In this document: positions 26,861 to 35,489 of the stretch, one piece after another
How the letters are laid out: every line of letters begins with the position of its first letter
How positions within the stretch are numbered: the stretch's first letter is position 1
From: Streptomyces sp. NBC_00287
Lineage (GTDB): Bacteria; Actinomycetota; Actinomycetes; Streptomycetales; Streptomycetaceae
Assembly (NCBI RefSeq): GCF_036173105.1
Contig: NZ_CP108053.1
Location: 9,578,854-9,642,853, forward strand
DNA length: 64,000 bases
Direction: 5' to 3'
Translations under genes and position numbers: made by a program
The notes under the pieces: model-generated
Seen by the model: the letters and a program-made list of their open reading frames with translations, nothing else
The model's database searches: none
Told to the model about the DNA's origin: nothing

Positions 26861-27910
26861 TCATGCAGCAGGCGGTGCGATGACTGGTGGGTTGAGGCGG
26901 GCGAAGCCTTCCTGGCGCTGGTAGGGGAAGTACGGGTAGGGCGCTGTCTTGCCGCTTGCCGTATCGAGTTTTGCGATCTGGTCGGGTGTGAGTGTCCAGC
27001 CGGTGGCGCCGAGGTTGTGGCGGAGTTGGTTTTCGTCGCGGGCGCCGATGATGACGGAGGAGACGGTGGGTCGCTGGAGCAGCCAGTTGATGGCGGTCTG
27101 GGGGATGCTTTTGCCGGTTTCCTGTGCGATTTCGTCGAGGGTGTCGATGACGGTGTAGAGGTGTTCGTTCTCGACGGGCGGGCCGTAGTCTGCGGTGTGG
27201 TGGAGTCGGCTGTTGGCTGGTAGTGGCTGGCCGCGGCGGATTTTGCCGGTGAGCCGGCCCCAGCCGAGGGGGCTCCAGACGAGGGCTCCGAGGCCCTGGT
27301 CGAGCCCGAGGGGCATCAGCTCCCATTCGTAGTCGCGGCCGATGAGGGAGTAGTAGACCTGGTGTGCGACATAGCGGGGGTGGCCGTATCTGTCGGCGCT
27401 GGCGAGGGACTTCATTGCCTGCCAGCCGGAGAAGTTGGAGATGCCGAGGTAGCGGACCTTTCCTGCTCGTACGAGATCGTCGAGTGTGGACAGGACTTCC
27501 TCGATCGGGGTGCCGGCGTCGAAGGCGTGCAGCTGGAACAGGTCGATGTAGTCGGTGCCGAGGCGGCGCAGGGCGTCGTCGCATGCGGTGATCAGGCGTG
27601 AACGGGAGGAGCCGGCATCGCCTGGGCCGTCGCCCATGGGCAGGCTGGTCTTGGTGGATACGATCACCTGGTCCCTGCGGCCTTTGATCGCTTGGCCCAG
27701 TACCTCCTCGGAGGCTCCGCTGGAGTAGACGTCGGCGGTGTCGAACATGGTGATCCCGGCGTCGAGGCAGATGTCCACGAGGCGGCGTGCTTGGTGTGCA
27801 TCGGTGTTGCCCCAGGCGCCGAAGAGCGGTCCTTGGCCGCCGAAGGTGCCGGTGCCGAAGCTCAGTGCGGGGACCTTGAGGCCGGATGCGCCCAGCCGCC
27901 TGTATTCCAT
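26861..27910 (-). CDS. Aldo/keto reductase
   Basis: A 349-residue cytosolic NADPH-dependent oxidoreductase from ATG 27910 behind GAAAGAGGAA. It has MEYRRLGASGLKVPALSFGT, the catalytic D and Y in FDTADVYSSGASEEVLG (near residues 56-72), the lysine in VIVSTKTSLPMG, the histidine in DLFQLHAFD, and a C-terminal cofactor-binding IIGARDENQLRHNLG. Full length for the family; substrate unknown. It is divergent from a TetR regulator. The gap has a duplicated operator-like sequence, so it is probably repressed by that regulator. Confidence 0.93.
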   Translation of the reverse strand: MEYRRLGASGLKVPALSFGTGTFGGQGPLFGAWGNTDAHQARRLVDICLDAGITMFDTADVYSSGASEEVLGQAIKGRRDQVIVSTKTSLPMGDGPGDAGSSRSRLITACDDALRRLGTDYIDLFQLHAFDAGTPIEEVLSTLDDLVRAGKVRYLGISNFSGWQAMKSLASADRYGHPRYVAHQVYYSLIGRDYEWELMPLGLDQGLGALVWSPLGWGRLTGKIRRGQPLPANSRLHHTADYGPPVENEHLYTVIDTLDEIAQETGKSIPQTAINWLLQRPTVSSVIIGARDENQLRHNLGATGWTLTPDQIAKLDTASGKTAPYPYFPYQRQEGFARLNPPVIAPPAA

Positions 27911-27940
27911 GGCTGTTCCTCTTTCGTCGCCCGCACCTGA

Positions 27941-28017
27941 CTAATGGGCTTGGGGTTCCGTTAGTGTGTTTGTCAACGTAGCAGGTGCGTGTGATTAACG
28001 AAACTGGAGTCCCGTTA
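27941..28017. promoter_or_regulatory. Duplicated operator between the AKR and tetR genes
   Basis: Two similar dyads: 27941-27964 (CTAATGG to CCGTTAG ends) and 27996-28017 (TAACG to CGTTA ends). Both contain GGGGTTCCGTTA or GGAGTCCCGTTA. The second covers the first base of the regulator start codon at 28017, so bound repressor would block its own expression. Confidence 0.6.
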
Positions 28018-28646
28018 TGGGGTTTGAGGGTGCGGATCCAGGGACCGTCCGTCCTGGTGGGCGCACGGCGCGGGTGCGGGCGTCGGTGCTTAAGGCGGCT
28101 GGGGACGCCCTGGCGGAGCATGGCTTTGCCCATCTGGACCTCGCCGACATCGCGCGCCGGGCCGAGGTGGGCAAGACCACCGTCTACCGCCGCTGGGGAA
28201 CGGTGACCGGCCTGGTGGCCGATGTGCTGGTGGACATGGCCGAGCAGTCACTGCCGCGTACCGAGACCGGCTCACTGCTCGGTGATCTCAAGGCCAACGC
28301 CCGGCTCGTGCAGCGCACCCTGGCCGACCCGCGGCAAGGAGCCCTGTTCAAGGCAGTGATCGCCGCTGCCACCTGCGAGGCGAAGACGGCCGAGGCCCTG
28401 CACCGCTTCTACGACATCCGCGTCAAGGAGTGGGCACCCTGCGTCCAGCAGGCCATCGACCGGGGCGAGGTGCCCGAGGGCACCGATGTCCACGAGGTGA
28501 TCCGTGCTGTCTCCGCCCCCCTCTACTACCGCCTGCTGACCAGCAGCGACCGCCTCGACGAAGCCGCCGCAGACCAGGCCGCCGAGGCCGCCGTGGCTGC
28601 AGCGCGTGCGGGAGCGTACCTGCGGGGCGACGAAGGCCGTGCGTGA
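28017..28646 (+). CDS. TetR/AcrR-family regulator (paired with aldo/keto reductase)
   Basis: 209 residues from ATG 28017. The helix-turn-helix domain at about residues 20-70 has SVLKAAGDALAEHGFAHLDL, ADIARRAEVGKTTVYRRW. The C-terminal domain (about 85-200) is of the TetR_C type with FYDIRVKEWAPCVQQAIDRG near residue 130. It is divergently transcribed from the reductase. Autoregulation is suggested by the operator over its start codon. The inducer is unknown. Confidence 0.92.
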   Translation: MGFEGADPGTVRPGGRTARVRASVLKAAGDALAEHGFAHLDLADIARRAEVGKTTVYRRWGTVTGLVADVLVDMAEQSLPRTETGSLLGDLKANARLVQRTLADPRQGALFKAVIAAATCEAKTAEALHRFYDIRVKEWAPCVQQAIDRGEVPEGTDVHEVIRAVSAPLYYRLLTSSDRLDEAAADQAAEAAVAAARAGAYLRGDEGRA

Positions 28647-28677
28647 CCGGCTTCCCGTATCCGTCGCTGAGCGCGGG

Positions 28678-29034
28678 TCACCGTGCGTGATCCCCGGGGG
28701 CATCACGTTTCCAGGTTCCTCCGGCCTCTTCGGCGGGCCGGGTGGTGTGGTCGTCGTTGTAGCCGAGTATCCGGGCGATCACTGGGGCCGGGGCCTGGAG
28801 GACGAGTTGGCGGATCGCCGCTGTGCGTCCCGGCCGGGTCGGGAAGCTCAGTTGGCGGAGCCGAGGTGCCATGGCTTCCGGAGTCATGGGCTGTCCGGCC
28901 CGGCGGCCGGGGAAGAGCCATCGGGCATCGGGGTTGGTCGCGGTCTGGGTGTTGGGTCGCTGCCCCACCCACACCTCCTGACCGCGCCGGGCGGTACCGC
29001 GGGGAGCGGGGGTCCGAGGGCCGGCGAAGGCCAA
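28678..29034 (-). pseudogene. Tyrosine-recombinase/integrase C-terminal remnant
   Basis: It reads NPDARWLFPGRRAGQPMTPE, then RLRQLSFPTRPGRTAAIRQL and APAPVIARILGYNDDHTTRP. This is the C-terminal end of a family of Streptomyces integrase-like proteins as I recall them. The catalytic arginine/histidine blocks are only partly represented and the N-terminus is missing. Remnant of a mobile element. Confidence 0.5.
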
Positions 29035-29087
29035 TTCAGTTGCTTTTGAGCTGGCTGGGCCGTTGGCCAGCTCATGGAGGGGTGGGG

Positions 29088-29240
29088 GCCGGGGTGCCGG
29101 TGTTCACGCCGAAGCTGGTGGACGCGGCTGTCGCCAAGCACGGGCGGGGCGAGCCACGGCGCCGCCTGCTCCCGGCCCGCATGGTCGTGTACTTCGTGCT
29201 CGCGCTGTGCCTGTTCGCCCGGGAGTCGTACGAGGATTGG
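29088..29240 (+). pseudogene. IS4-family transposase N-terminal remnant
   Basis: It reads GVPVFTPKLVDAAVAKHGRG, then RRRLLPARMVVYFVLALCLF followed by ARESYED, the N-terminus of IS4-type transposases like the intact copy at 12995. The match ends abruptly near 29240. Confidence 0.75.
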
Positions 29241-29379
29241 AAGGATGCCGCCCAAGAAGCACGCTCTCGACTGTTGCCACCCCGGTCGGGGCCGGGACTG
29301 GCCCCGAGCGATCAAGAAGCCGATGCGGTGGCCGATCCTGAGAACTCGGAGCGGCCGCAGCAAGGTCGAGCCGGGTCGG

Positions 29380-29505
29380 TGGGCCAACAGCCCGACCGCC
29401 TGGCGTCCTTCGCCGGCCTCTCACCAGTGCCGCGGGACTCCGGCCGCGTCAGCGGCAACATGCGCCGCCCGCGCCGGTACCACCGCGGCCTGCTTCGGGC
29501 CGCCG
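29380..29505 (+). pseudogene. IS110-family transposase fragment
   Basis: A frame other than that of its neighbours reads PDRLASFAGLSPVPRDSGRV, then GNMRRPRRYHRGLLRA, the conserved C-terminal serine-containing domain of IS110 transposases (transposase_20). Only about 40 residues remain. Confidence 0.75.
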
Positions 29506-29748
29506 CTGGAACGGGCCGAAGCGAACCTGGTGTTCCAGGTGATCTCCAAGGGCTATGAAAAGGGCTCGATCATCCTGACGTCGAACAAGACCTTCAGCGA
29601 ACGGGGGCAGGTGTTCGGAGATGAAGTCCTGGCCACGGCCATCCTCGACCGGCTCCTGCACCACTGCGACGTCGTCTCCATCAACGGCCCCAGCTGCCGG
29701 CTGAAGAACCGGCTCGCAGCCATCGAACACGACACCAACGTGGCCTGA
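29505..29748 (+). pseudogene. IS21 helper ATPase (IstB-like) C-terminal remnant
   Basis: It reads NLVFQVISKGYEKGSIILTS, NKTFSERGQVFGDEVLATAI and LDRLLHHCDVVSINGPSCRL, the sensor-1 and C-terminal part of the IS21-family ATPase IstB. The Walker A/B part is missing. It abuts the IS110 piece with no spacer, so the two were joined by recombination. Confidence 0.85.
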
Positions 29749-29793
29749 TCACACGCAATTTCCCCCGTCACCCGTCGTCATCCCGCCGGCTTC

Positions 29794-30345
29794 CTAGCAG
29801 GGCTGGCGGGGAGGCAGAACCGCTCGGGAACGCCAATAATCCGCGTCGCGAGGGTCGGCCAACCATCCGATCAGACGCTCAGCGCCTGTTTGGAAGGCGC
29901 GGGGCAGTGAGGTCTCCCCACCGACAACAAGCGTGAGGGCGTCGACGTCATGGCCGGCGTGATCGGTGTCGCACCAGCAGGCCACGTTCACCGCTGCGTC
30001 GACCGCGAGCTGGCCCAGGTCTGTCCACACCACCTGAAGCAGGAACTCCAGCTGATCGCCCCTGTCCGCATGCTCAATGACATCCAGGCCGAGGATGATG
30101 GGCGTCCACGGCTGAGGGCCGGGGAAGGCCACATGATCCAGTGCCCACTCCCACTCCGCCTTGTCTTCGCCGGCGCGAGCCGCATCAACGCCACGGGCCG
30201 CATGCTTCAGGGATTCCGCGTCAGCAGGTGAAAGGCGGGGGAAGAGCGTGGTCAACGGGATGTCATCGCAGGCACCTCTGACCATGGCCATGAGCCGATC
30301 ATCTATTTGCTCCGGCCCAAACGGCAAGGAGCCCCCCTGACTCAA
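29794..30345 (-). CDS. Hypothetical protein, 183 residues
   Basis: An acidic soluble protein with good codon character. It contains DDIPLTTLFPRLSPADAESL, then EWEWALDHVAFPGPQPWTPI and FLLQVVWTDLGQLAVDAAVN and WCDTDHAGHD. I do not recognise a family. Its acidic nature and location among toxin/immunity and mobile genes would fit an immunity protein, but nothing proves it. The start is uncertain: TTG 30345 lacks a good ribosome site, and internal ATGs near residue 18 are possible. Confidence 0.55.
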   Translation of the reverse strand: MSQGGSLPFGPEQIDDRLMAMVRGACDDIPLTTLFPRLSPADAESLKHAARGVDAARAGEDKAEWEWALDHVAFPGPQPWTPIILGLDVIEHADRGDQLEFLLQVVWTDLGQLAVDAAVNVACWCDTDHAGHDVDALTLVVGGETSLPRAFQTGAERLIGWLADPRDADYWRSRAVLPPRQPC

Positions 30346-30549
30346 GGTTTCTCACCACGAGACCGACGTCTTGGCAGCCACCAAGCTGAGCACGTTCATC
30401 CGTACCTACCTGATCACTTCAACGAGTACGCCGACAGACCCGGCAGCGGGCCTACGGGCGTCGTTAACGAACGTGTCACGAGCCGCACAAATGCCGTTGA
30501 TCATTTGTCGCTTTCGGCGGCGTTGACCTGGGCTGTCCGGCAGTATGCG

Positions 30550-30692
30550 TGTTCGTGGGGCGACTGTCGGTGGGGATGCGTGAGCTAGTTGAGCACTGGA
30601 CGGTGCTCGATGACGAGGTGGAGCTCGTGGCGGTCAAGCGGGGTGCGACGAGGCTCGCCACCACCGCCCCACCTGGAGGGGGCGCCCGGTGA
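30550..30692 (+). pseudogene. Tn3-family transposase N-terminal remnant (DUF4158 start)
   Basis: It reads MRELVEHWTVLDDEVELVAV, then KRGATRLA. This is the usual opening of Tn3-type transposases with a DUF4158 domain. The frame stops at 30692. A later part of the same domain type lies at 41.9 kb. Confidence 0.65.
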
Positions 30693-30708
30693 CGGGGCTG
30701 ATGGGCAG

Positions 30709-30882
30709 TCACCTACGGCTGCCGCGTACGGCCCGGATCACTTCGGCGACAGCCTTCAGCACTGTGGCGCGGTCACGCGAGGCGGTGCCCTTCACCACGA
30801 CGATGACGATCAGCACAGCCGCGGCAGCGGCGACTAGCGCGACGGCGACGGGCACCAGGGTGGCCCAGGCGGCGATGTTCAT
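30709..30882 (-). CDS. Small single-span membrane protein, 57 residues
   Basis: ATG 30882 follows GGGAGGGAATGCC, a strong ribosome site. The product is MNIAAWATLVPVAVALVAAA followed by AAVLIVIVVVKG, then a basic tail ATVLKAVAEVIRAVRGSRR. That is one clear transmembrane helix (residues 6-31) with a short positively charged amphipathic cytosolic tail, stop at 30709. No family recognised. The design resembles small regulatory or toxin-like membrane peptides. It is divergent from the STAND gene at 31066. Confidence 0.65.
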   Translation of the reverse strand: MNIAAWATLVPVAVALVAAAAAVLIVIVVVKGTASRDRATVLKAVAEVIRAVRGSRR

Positions 30883-31065
30883 GGCATTCCCTCCCTTCGT
30901 GCAGCCACCGGATGGGCCGCACGAGGAACATCACAGCCGACCGCCCCGCAGCGCTGAAGCCTTACCGGACCGGGCGGATACCAGCATCAAAGGCCCAGTT
31001 CACAGGGGTGTTGAGCCGACCGCCGGACGGATCCGACAGATCCGCGGGACCGGGGAGGGTGTGCG

Positions 31066-33198
31066 GTGATCGAGAGCACGGATCTGAGTACCGAACGAGA
31101 GATCTTGCGTTCGGAGCTGCGCAAGCTGGAGGCCAGCGCGCTTCAGGGCCGGGACCGCACGGACGCCATCGCCGAAGCCGGCCGTCGGCTCCAGCAGGCC
31201 CTCTCACCCACTACCGTCGGCGGCTGGTTCGAAAGGGGCACCCCGGCCAAGGACTTCAAGACCCTGTGGACCCTGGTCGAGGTCCTGCTGGAATGGTCCG
31301 GGGTACCTCGACCCGACACCCTCACCGGGCCGGACCGCGCCAAAGCGACAGGGCAGTGGGTGAGCACGAAGGAACTGTGGAAGAGGCGGTGGGAACAGGC
31401 CAGGGCGCCTCAGTCCGTCGCCGCCTTGCCACCTGGTTTCCGGGCGGAAGGCCGCTACGTCGGCCGACCGATTGCCGAGTTCGACGATCGGCTCGTTCTG
31501 AACGACCTGGAGGTGCACCCAGCCCTCGACGGCGGCGCTGCAGTCGGCAGGATCAGCGCGTTACCGGCCTACGTCAGACGTGAGTTCGACACTCGGCTGG
31601 GCTCGCTTGTGGCCGCCGCCGCGAATGGGCAGAGCGGCATCGCAGTACTGGTCGGCGGGTCTTCCACGGGTAAGACCCGGGCCTGCTGGGAAGCGGTCAA
31701 GAACCTGCCGGACGGATGGCGGTTGTGGCATCCGATCGAGCCCGATCAGCCGACAGCCGTGATCAGGAACCTGGACCTGGTGGCGCCGCGGACCGTGGTG
31801 TGGCTCAACGATGCCCAGCACTACCTTCTTGACCGTGACCACAGTGCGCAGGTCGCCTCCGGCCTCCGCGAGCTGCTGAACGACCCCGCACGCGGCCCGG
31901 TGCTGATCCTGGGCACTACCTGGCCCGAGCACTGGGACACGCTCACCGATGTCCCCAGGACTGGGCCCGTACCACCGGACCCGTACGTGCAGGCCCGCCA
32001 GCTGGTCACGAACAAGAGCATGGCCGTCCCAGAGGCCTTCAGCGTTGAGGAACTCACGACTGCACAGGCCGCCGCCACTGACCCTCGTCTGGCCGAAGCT
32101 CTTCAGCACGCGGAGCAGGGGCAGGTCACCCAGTATCTGGCCGGCGTCCCCGCCCTGATCGAGCGCTACAACAACGCATCCCCAGGTGCCAAGGCGTTGA
32201 TCGAGGCCGCGATGGACGTGCGCAGCCTTGGTCACGGCCTCGCCCTGCCCCTGGCTCTGCTGGAGGCCGCCGCCGAGGGCTATCTCACCGACACGCAGTG
32301 GGACCTGCTGGAGGACGACTGGCTCGAACGGGCCCTCGCCTATGTTGTCTGCCCGGTGCGTGGCACCCGCGGCCCGCTGACCCGTATCCGGCCACGACGC
32401 GGCCAACCCACCTTCGCGCAACCCCACTACCGTCTCGCCGACTACCTCGAACAACACGGCCGGCATAGCGGCACCGTTCCTCCGGCTCCCGGAGCCCGCG
32501 ACGCTCTCGTCGTTCCAGTTCCGGCTCACACGTGGGACGCCCTGATTGACCACGGCACTCCGGCGGGCCATGCATCACTCGCCCGCGCGGCCCACGCCCG
32601 TGGTCTTCTCCGCATCGCCATGCGCCTGCACCGGGGCGCCGTCGAGGCCGGCGACACCCGTGCTCTGAGACCGACGGCCGACATCCTGCGAATGGCCGAC
32701 CGGGAGGAAGAAGCGGTCGCGTGGTACCAGCGCGGCGCCGAAGCCGGTGACCTTCTCTCTCTGGGATGGGCAGTCCTGCTGCTGACCAGACGCGGTATGA
32801 CAGACGAGGCCTTGACATGCCATCAGCTTGCTTCCGAGGCGAGCGATTCCGCCCCCTTGGGGATGAACGCTCTGCTGGAGAAGATGCAGCAGATTGAGGA
32901 CGCCGATGCCTGGGTCCAACGCAACGTCGTCGACGGCGCGAGGGTCACCACGCAGTGGGCTCCCCTAATGCTGAGGGACGACTACGCCTGGCTGCTGCAG
33001 AGGCCCACACGGATAGCCGAGGCCCTGGAGCGACTGAGAACCCATGCTGAAGCTGGTAACACTGGCTCCCTGACCCTGGCCACCGATCTGCTGCACGCGG
33101 CCGGGCGCGTGGACGAGGCGAGAAGGCTGAGACGGTACGGGTGGGAGCCGAATGGATGGATCGCCGAGCCGTGGGAGGCCCCGCTGCCAGGTGATTGA
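31066..33198 (+). CDS. STAND-type ATPase with helical (TPR/Sel1-like) repeats
   Basis: 710 residues from GTG 31066. An N-terminal helical domain (about 1-115) resembles the recruiting domain of actinomycete STAND proteins (LSPTTVGGWFERGTPAKDFK near residue 47). A P-loop ATPase follows: Walker A GGSSTGKT at 197-204, Walker B VVWLNDAQHYL near 247. The C-terminal half carries TPR/Sel1-like helices (LHRGAVEAGDTRALRPTADI, YQRGAEAGDLLSLGWAVLLL). No membrane segment. Likely a signal-sensing switch; partner unknown. It is the third STAND protein in the window. Confidence 0.8.
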   Translation: MIESTDLSTEREILRSELRKLEASALQGRDRTDAIAEAGRRLQQALSPTTVGGWFERGTPAKDFKTLWTLVEVLLEWSGVPRPDTLTGPDRAKATGQWVSTKELWKRRWEQARAPQSVAALPPGFRAEGRYVGRPIAEFDDRLVLNDLEVHPALDGGAAVGRISALPAYVRREFDTRLGSLVAAAANGQSGIAVLVGGSSTGKTRACWEAVKNLPDGWRLWHPIEPDQPTAVIRNLDLVAPRTVVWLNDAQHYLLDRDHSAQVASGLRELLNDPARGPVLILGTTWPEHWDTLTDVPRTGPVPPDPYVQARQLVTNKSMAVPEAFSVEELTTAQAAATDPRLAEALQHAEQGQVTQYLAGVPALIERYNNASPGAKALIEAAMDVRSLGHGLALPLALLEAAAEGYLTDTQWDLLEDDWLERALAYVVCPVRGTRGPLTRIRPRRGQPTFAQPHYRLADYLEQHGRHSGTVPPAPGARDALVVPVPAHTWDALIDHGTPAGHASLARAAHARGLLRIAMRLHRGAVEAGDTRALRPTADILRMADREEEAVAWYQRGAEAGDLLSLGWAVLLLTRRGMTDEALTCHQLASEASDSAPLGMNALLEKMQQIEDADAWVQRNVVDGARVTTQWAPLMLRDDYAWLLQRPTRIAEALERLRTHAEAGNTGSLTLATDLLHAAGRVDEARRLRRYGWEPNGWIAEPWEAPLPGD

Positions 33199-33217
33199 AC
33201 GGTCGCTACGGTAACGC

Positions 33218-33425
33218 GTCAGCTATGCACGTCGCTGGAAGATCGGGCCCGCTCCAGAACGCGGTACACCGTCGCCCTCGACACACAGACAACTCGGCGG
33301 GGTCGGCGATGGAGTGCTCGCCGGTGGCGTGCTGCTCGACCAGATGGGCCTGCTGGCGGCCCGTCAGCTTGGGCTGCCCCGCCTGGCCCGCACCAAAGCG
33401 ATCAAGACCAACGGGACGACATAGC
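33218..33425 (-). pseudogene. Serine recombinase C-terminal helix-turn-helix remnant
   Basis: The minus strand reads GQPKLTGRQQAHLVEQHATG, then EHSIADPAELS. After a frame change it reads TVYRVLERARSSSD. This is the HTH_7 DNA-binding tail of resolvase/invertase-type recombinases. The catalytic domain is missing and one frameshift splits the motif. Confidence 0.7.
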
Positions 33426-33440
33426 CGACCGCCTGAGGGA

Positions 33441-33836
33441 TCAGGAGCTCAGATGCTCATGCAGCATCTTCCACCCGCCATCCTGCCGCACGATGAGGTT
33501 GGTGCCCCGCCCCTGGCCAGACCGCAAGGCACCATCGACGACGCCGGTCCAGGCAAACCGATAACGGCACACCGCGACATCGGTTGTGAGTACAGGCCAC
33601 TCCAGATCCCGGACTTCATACACCTCGTCGAGGATCTTCGCGAACGTCTTCTCGATCGCGGACCGGATCTCCCCGATGCCCCGATACGAGCCGTCCGAGA
33701 ACCAGTACGTGGCGTCCTCGGCAATGAACGGCACGACGCGCTCGATGTCATGGCTGTTGTTGGCCAACTCGTACTCGCCCATGAACAACGCGAGTTCAGA
33801 CTCCAAGGATGTTCGATCCGTCACGACGGCCATCAT
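33441..33836 (-). CDS. NTF2-like (SnoaL/DUF4440-type) protein
   Basis: A 131-residue protein with the cone-shaped NTF2-like pattern: a helical ELALFMGEYELANNSHDIER near residue 14, VVPFIAEDATYWFSDGSYRG near 34, and beta strands ending WKMLHEHLSS. The pocket is used by cyclases, isomerases and non-catalytic binders alike, so no reaction can be assigned. The natural start may be ATG 33833 or GTG 33827. Confidence 0.8.
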   Translation of the reverse strand: MMAVVTDRTSLESELALFMGEYELANNSHDIERVVPFIAEDATYWFSDGSYRGIGEIRSAIEKTFAKILDEVYEVRDLEWPVLTTDVAVCRYRFAWTGVVDGALRSGQGRGTNLIVRQDGGWKMLHEHLSS

Positions 33837-34096
33837 GCCGAAACCCGCGCATGACCATCATCACGGTCCACACCGTGCCGCCCCGGTGGTCCCAAGGCAA
33901 TCCGCCCTCCGGTGCCCGCCACACGCCGCCTGATCTTCGCCATTCGCCCACGAACTGGGTCCAGTTGGAGTCGCCCCGATGGGGCCGCTGAACGCCGCCC
34001 TAGACCGTATGGAGAACCGGCGCCTCGCTCGCAAGTTGGCGCGGGTTGCCGCCACTCTGAGTGGCGGTAGAGCCGCAATTGCGGGAGGTGCCGGTC
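33837..34096. ncRNA. Left non-coding end of IS110-type element (possible RNA)
   Basis: About 110 bp of non-coding DNA just before the transposase (33985-34096) looks like the 5' non-coding end of the IS110 element. 33837-33985 holds an unrecognised remnant. IS110-family elements are known to express a structured bridge RNA from one non-coding end; which end is used here is not clear from sequence alone. Confidence 0.3.
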
Positions 34097-35179
34097 ATGT
34101 TCGAGCGTACGTATGCCGGGCTGGATGTTCACGCCCGTTCCGTCGTCGGGGCCGCGATCGATGGAGTATCCGGGGAGATCCGGTCGCTGCGGCTGGCGCC
34201 GGAAACGGACGCGGTGGTGGCCTGGGCGGCGTCGCTGCCGGGTCCGGTGGCGGCAGCGTATGAGGCCGGGCCGACCGGGTTCGGCCTGGCCAGGGCGTTG
34301 CTGGCGGCGGGCGTGCGGTGCGTGGTGGTCGCACCGTCGAAGGTCGAACGGCCGCCGGGTGACCGGGTCAAGACCGACCGGAGGGATGCCGAGCGGCTGG
34401 CGAGGCTGCTGCGGATCGGGGAACTCCCGGCCGTGCGGGTGCCCACCGAGGCGGAGGAAGCCGCGCGGGATCTTGTGCGGGCCCGCGAGGACGTGCGCGG
34501 AGATCTGATGCGGGCCCGCCACCGGCTCTCCAAGTTACTGCTGCGCCACGGCCTGGTGTGGCAGGGCTCGGCCTGGACGCAGGAGCACGAGTGCTGGCTG
34601 CGCTCGCTCTCCTTCGACCGGCTCGGCGTGCAGCTGGCTTTCGACGAAGCCTTCGACGCCGTGCTGAACACGCATGCCCGCCGCGGGCGGCTGGACGGGG
34701 CCATCGAGCAGATGGCCGCCGTCTCGCCGTTTGCGCCGGTGGTGGGGCGGCTGGGGTGCCTGCGCGGCGTCAGCACACTGACCGCCTTCGGTCTGGCCGT
34801 CGAGGTCGGCGACTGGCACCGGTTCACCGGCGCCACCATCGGCTCCTATCTGGGACTGGTGCCCTCGGAAGCCTCCAGCGGCCAGCGCCGGGCGCAGGGC
34901 CCGATCACCAAGACCGGCAACAGCCACGCCCGCCGGCTGCTGGTGGAGGCGTCCTGGCACCACCGCAAGCGGTACCGTCTGGGCCGCGAGCTGATGCGCC
35001 GCCAGGCCGGTCAGCCGCCCGCCGTCCGGGACCGGGCCGAGCGCGGCAACCGGCGCCTTAACCAGCGGTGGAAGCGATTCGACGCCCGCGACAAGCGGCC
35101 CACCATCGCCGCCGTGGCCGTCGCCCGCGAACTGGCCGGATGGTGCTGGAGCCTGGCCGTGATGGACGAGCCGTCCTGA
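34097..35179 (+). CDS. IS110-family transposase (DEDD)
   Basis: About 360 residues from ATG 34097 behind GGGAGG. A frame start at 34061 is less likely. The RuvC-like N-terminal domain has YAGLDVHARSVVGAAID (first D), AAYEAGPTGFGLARAL (E), and KTDRRDAERLARLLRIGELP (D-x-x-D). A helical middle and the C-terminal transposase_20 domain (LRGVSTLTAFGLAVEVGDWH, then YLGLVPSEASSGQRRAQGPI) with its catalytic serine follow. All DEDD and Ser positions appear present, so it is probably functional. Confidence 0.93.
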   Translation: MFERTYAGLDVHARSVVGAAIDGVSGEIRSLRLAPETDAVVAWAASLPGPVAAAYEAGPTGFGLARALLAAGVRCVVVAPSKVERPPGDRVKTDRRDAERLARLLRIGELPAVRVPTEAEEAARDLVRAREDVRGDLMRARHRLSKLLLRHGLVWQGSAWTQEHECWLRSLSFDRLGVQLAFDEAFDAVLNTHARRGRLDGAIEQMAAVSPFAPVVGRLGCLRGVSTLTAFGLAVEVGDWHRFTGATIGSYLGLVPSEASSGQRRAQGPITKTGNSHARRLLVEASWHHRKRYRLGRELMRRQAGQPPAVRDRAERGNRRLNQRWKRFDARDKRPTIAAVAVARELAGWCWSLAVMDEPS

Positions 35180-35470
35180 CCCCATCCGGCCTGCAAGCCG
35201 CCGGTGGGAGACCGGCGCTGGACGGGCAGCGCGAGGAGGACCCGCGGCACAGCTATGAGCAGCCCCGCCGGAGATCGGTGCGGCCACGCTCGACCCTAGA
35301 CCCGCGGAACACTCCCGACGCACAACCGGTCATGCGGTACCCAACCCGCGCATATCAGTCTGACCGCGCGTCGAGCCGACACGCCTCACTACACGCCCTC
35401 TCCCACCGGCCCAACAACACGAAGACCAGGCCCGGCACCTGAATGTCGAGCCGGACACCGCACGTCCCTT
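35180..35470. ncRNA. Right non-coding end of IS110 element, candidate bridge RNA region
   Basis: About 290 bp downstream of the transposase stop have no gene but contain CGCGAGGAGGACCCGCGG-type sequence characteristic of the 3' flank of Streptomyces IS110/IS1111-like elements. If this copy belongs to the IS1111 branch, the bridge RNA would be expected here. Element ends were not resolved. Confidence 0.35.
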
Positions 35471-35489
35471 GACACCCAGGCCCTCCATA

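Noticed and set aside
26841..28133. 430-residue arginine/histidine-rich minus-strand ORF
   Set aside because: Out-of-frame shadow of the aldo/keto reductase, with extreme composition.
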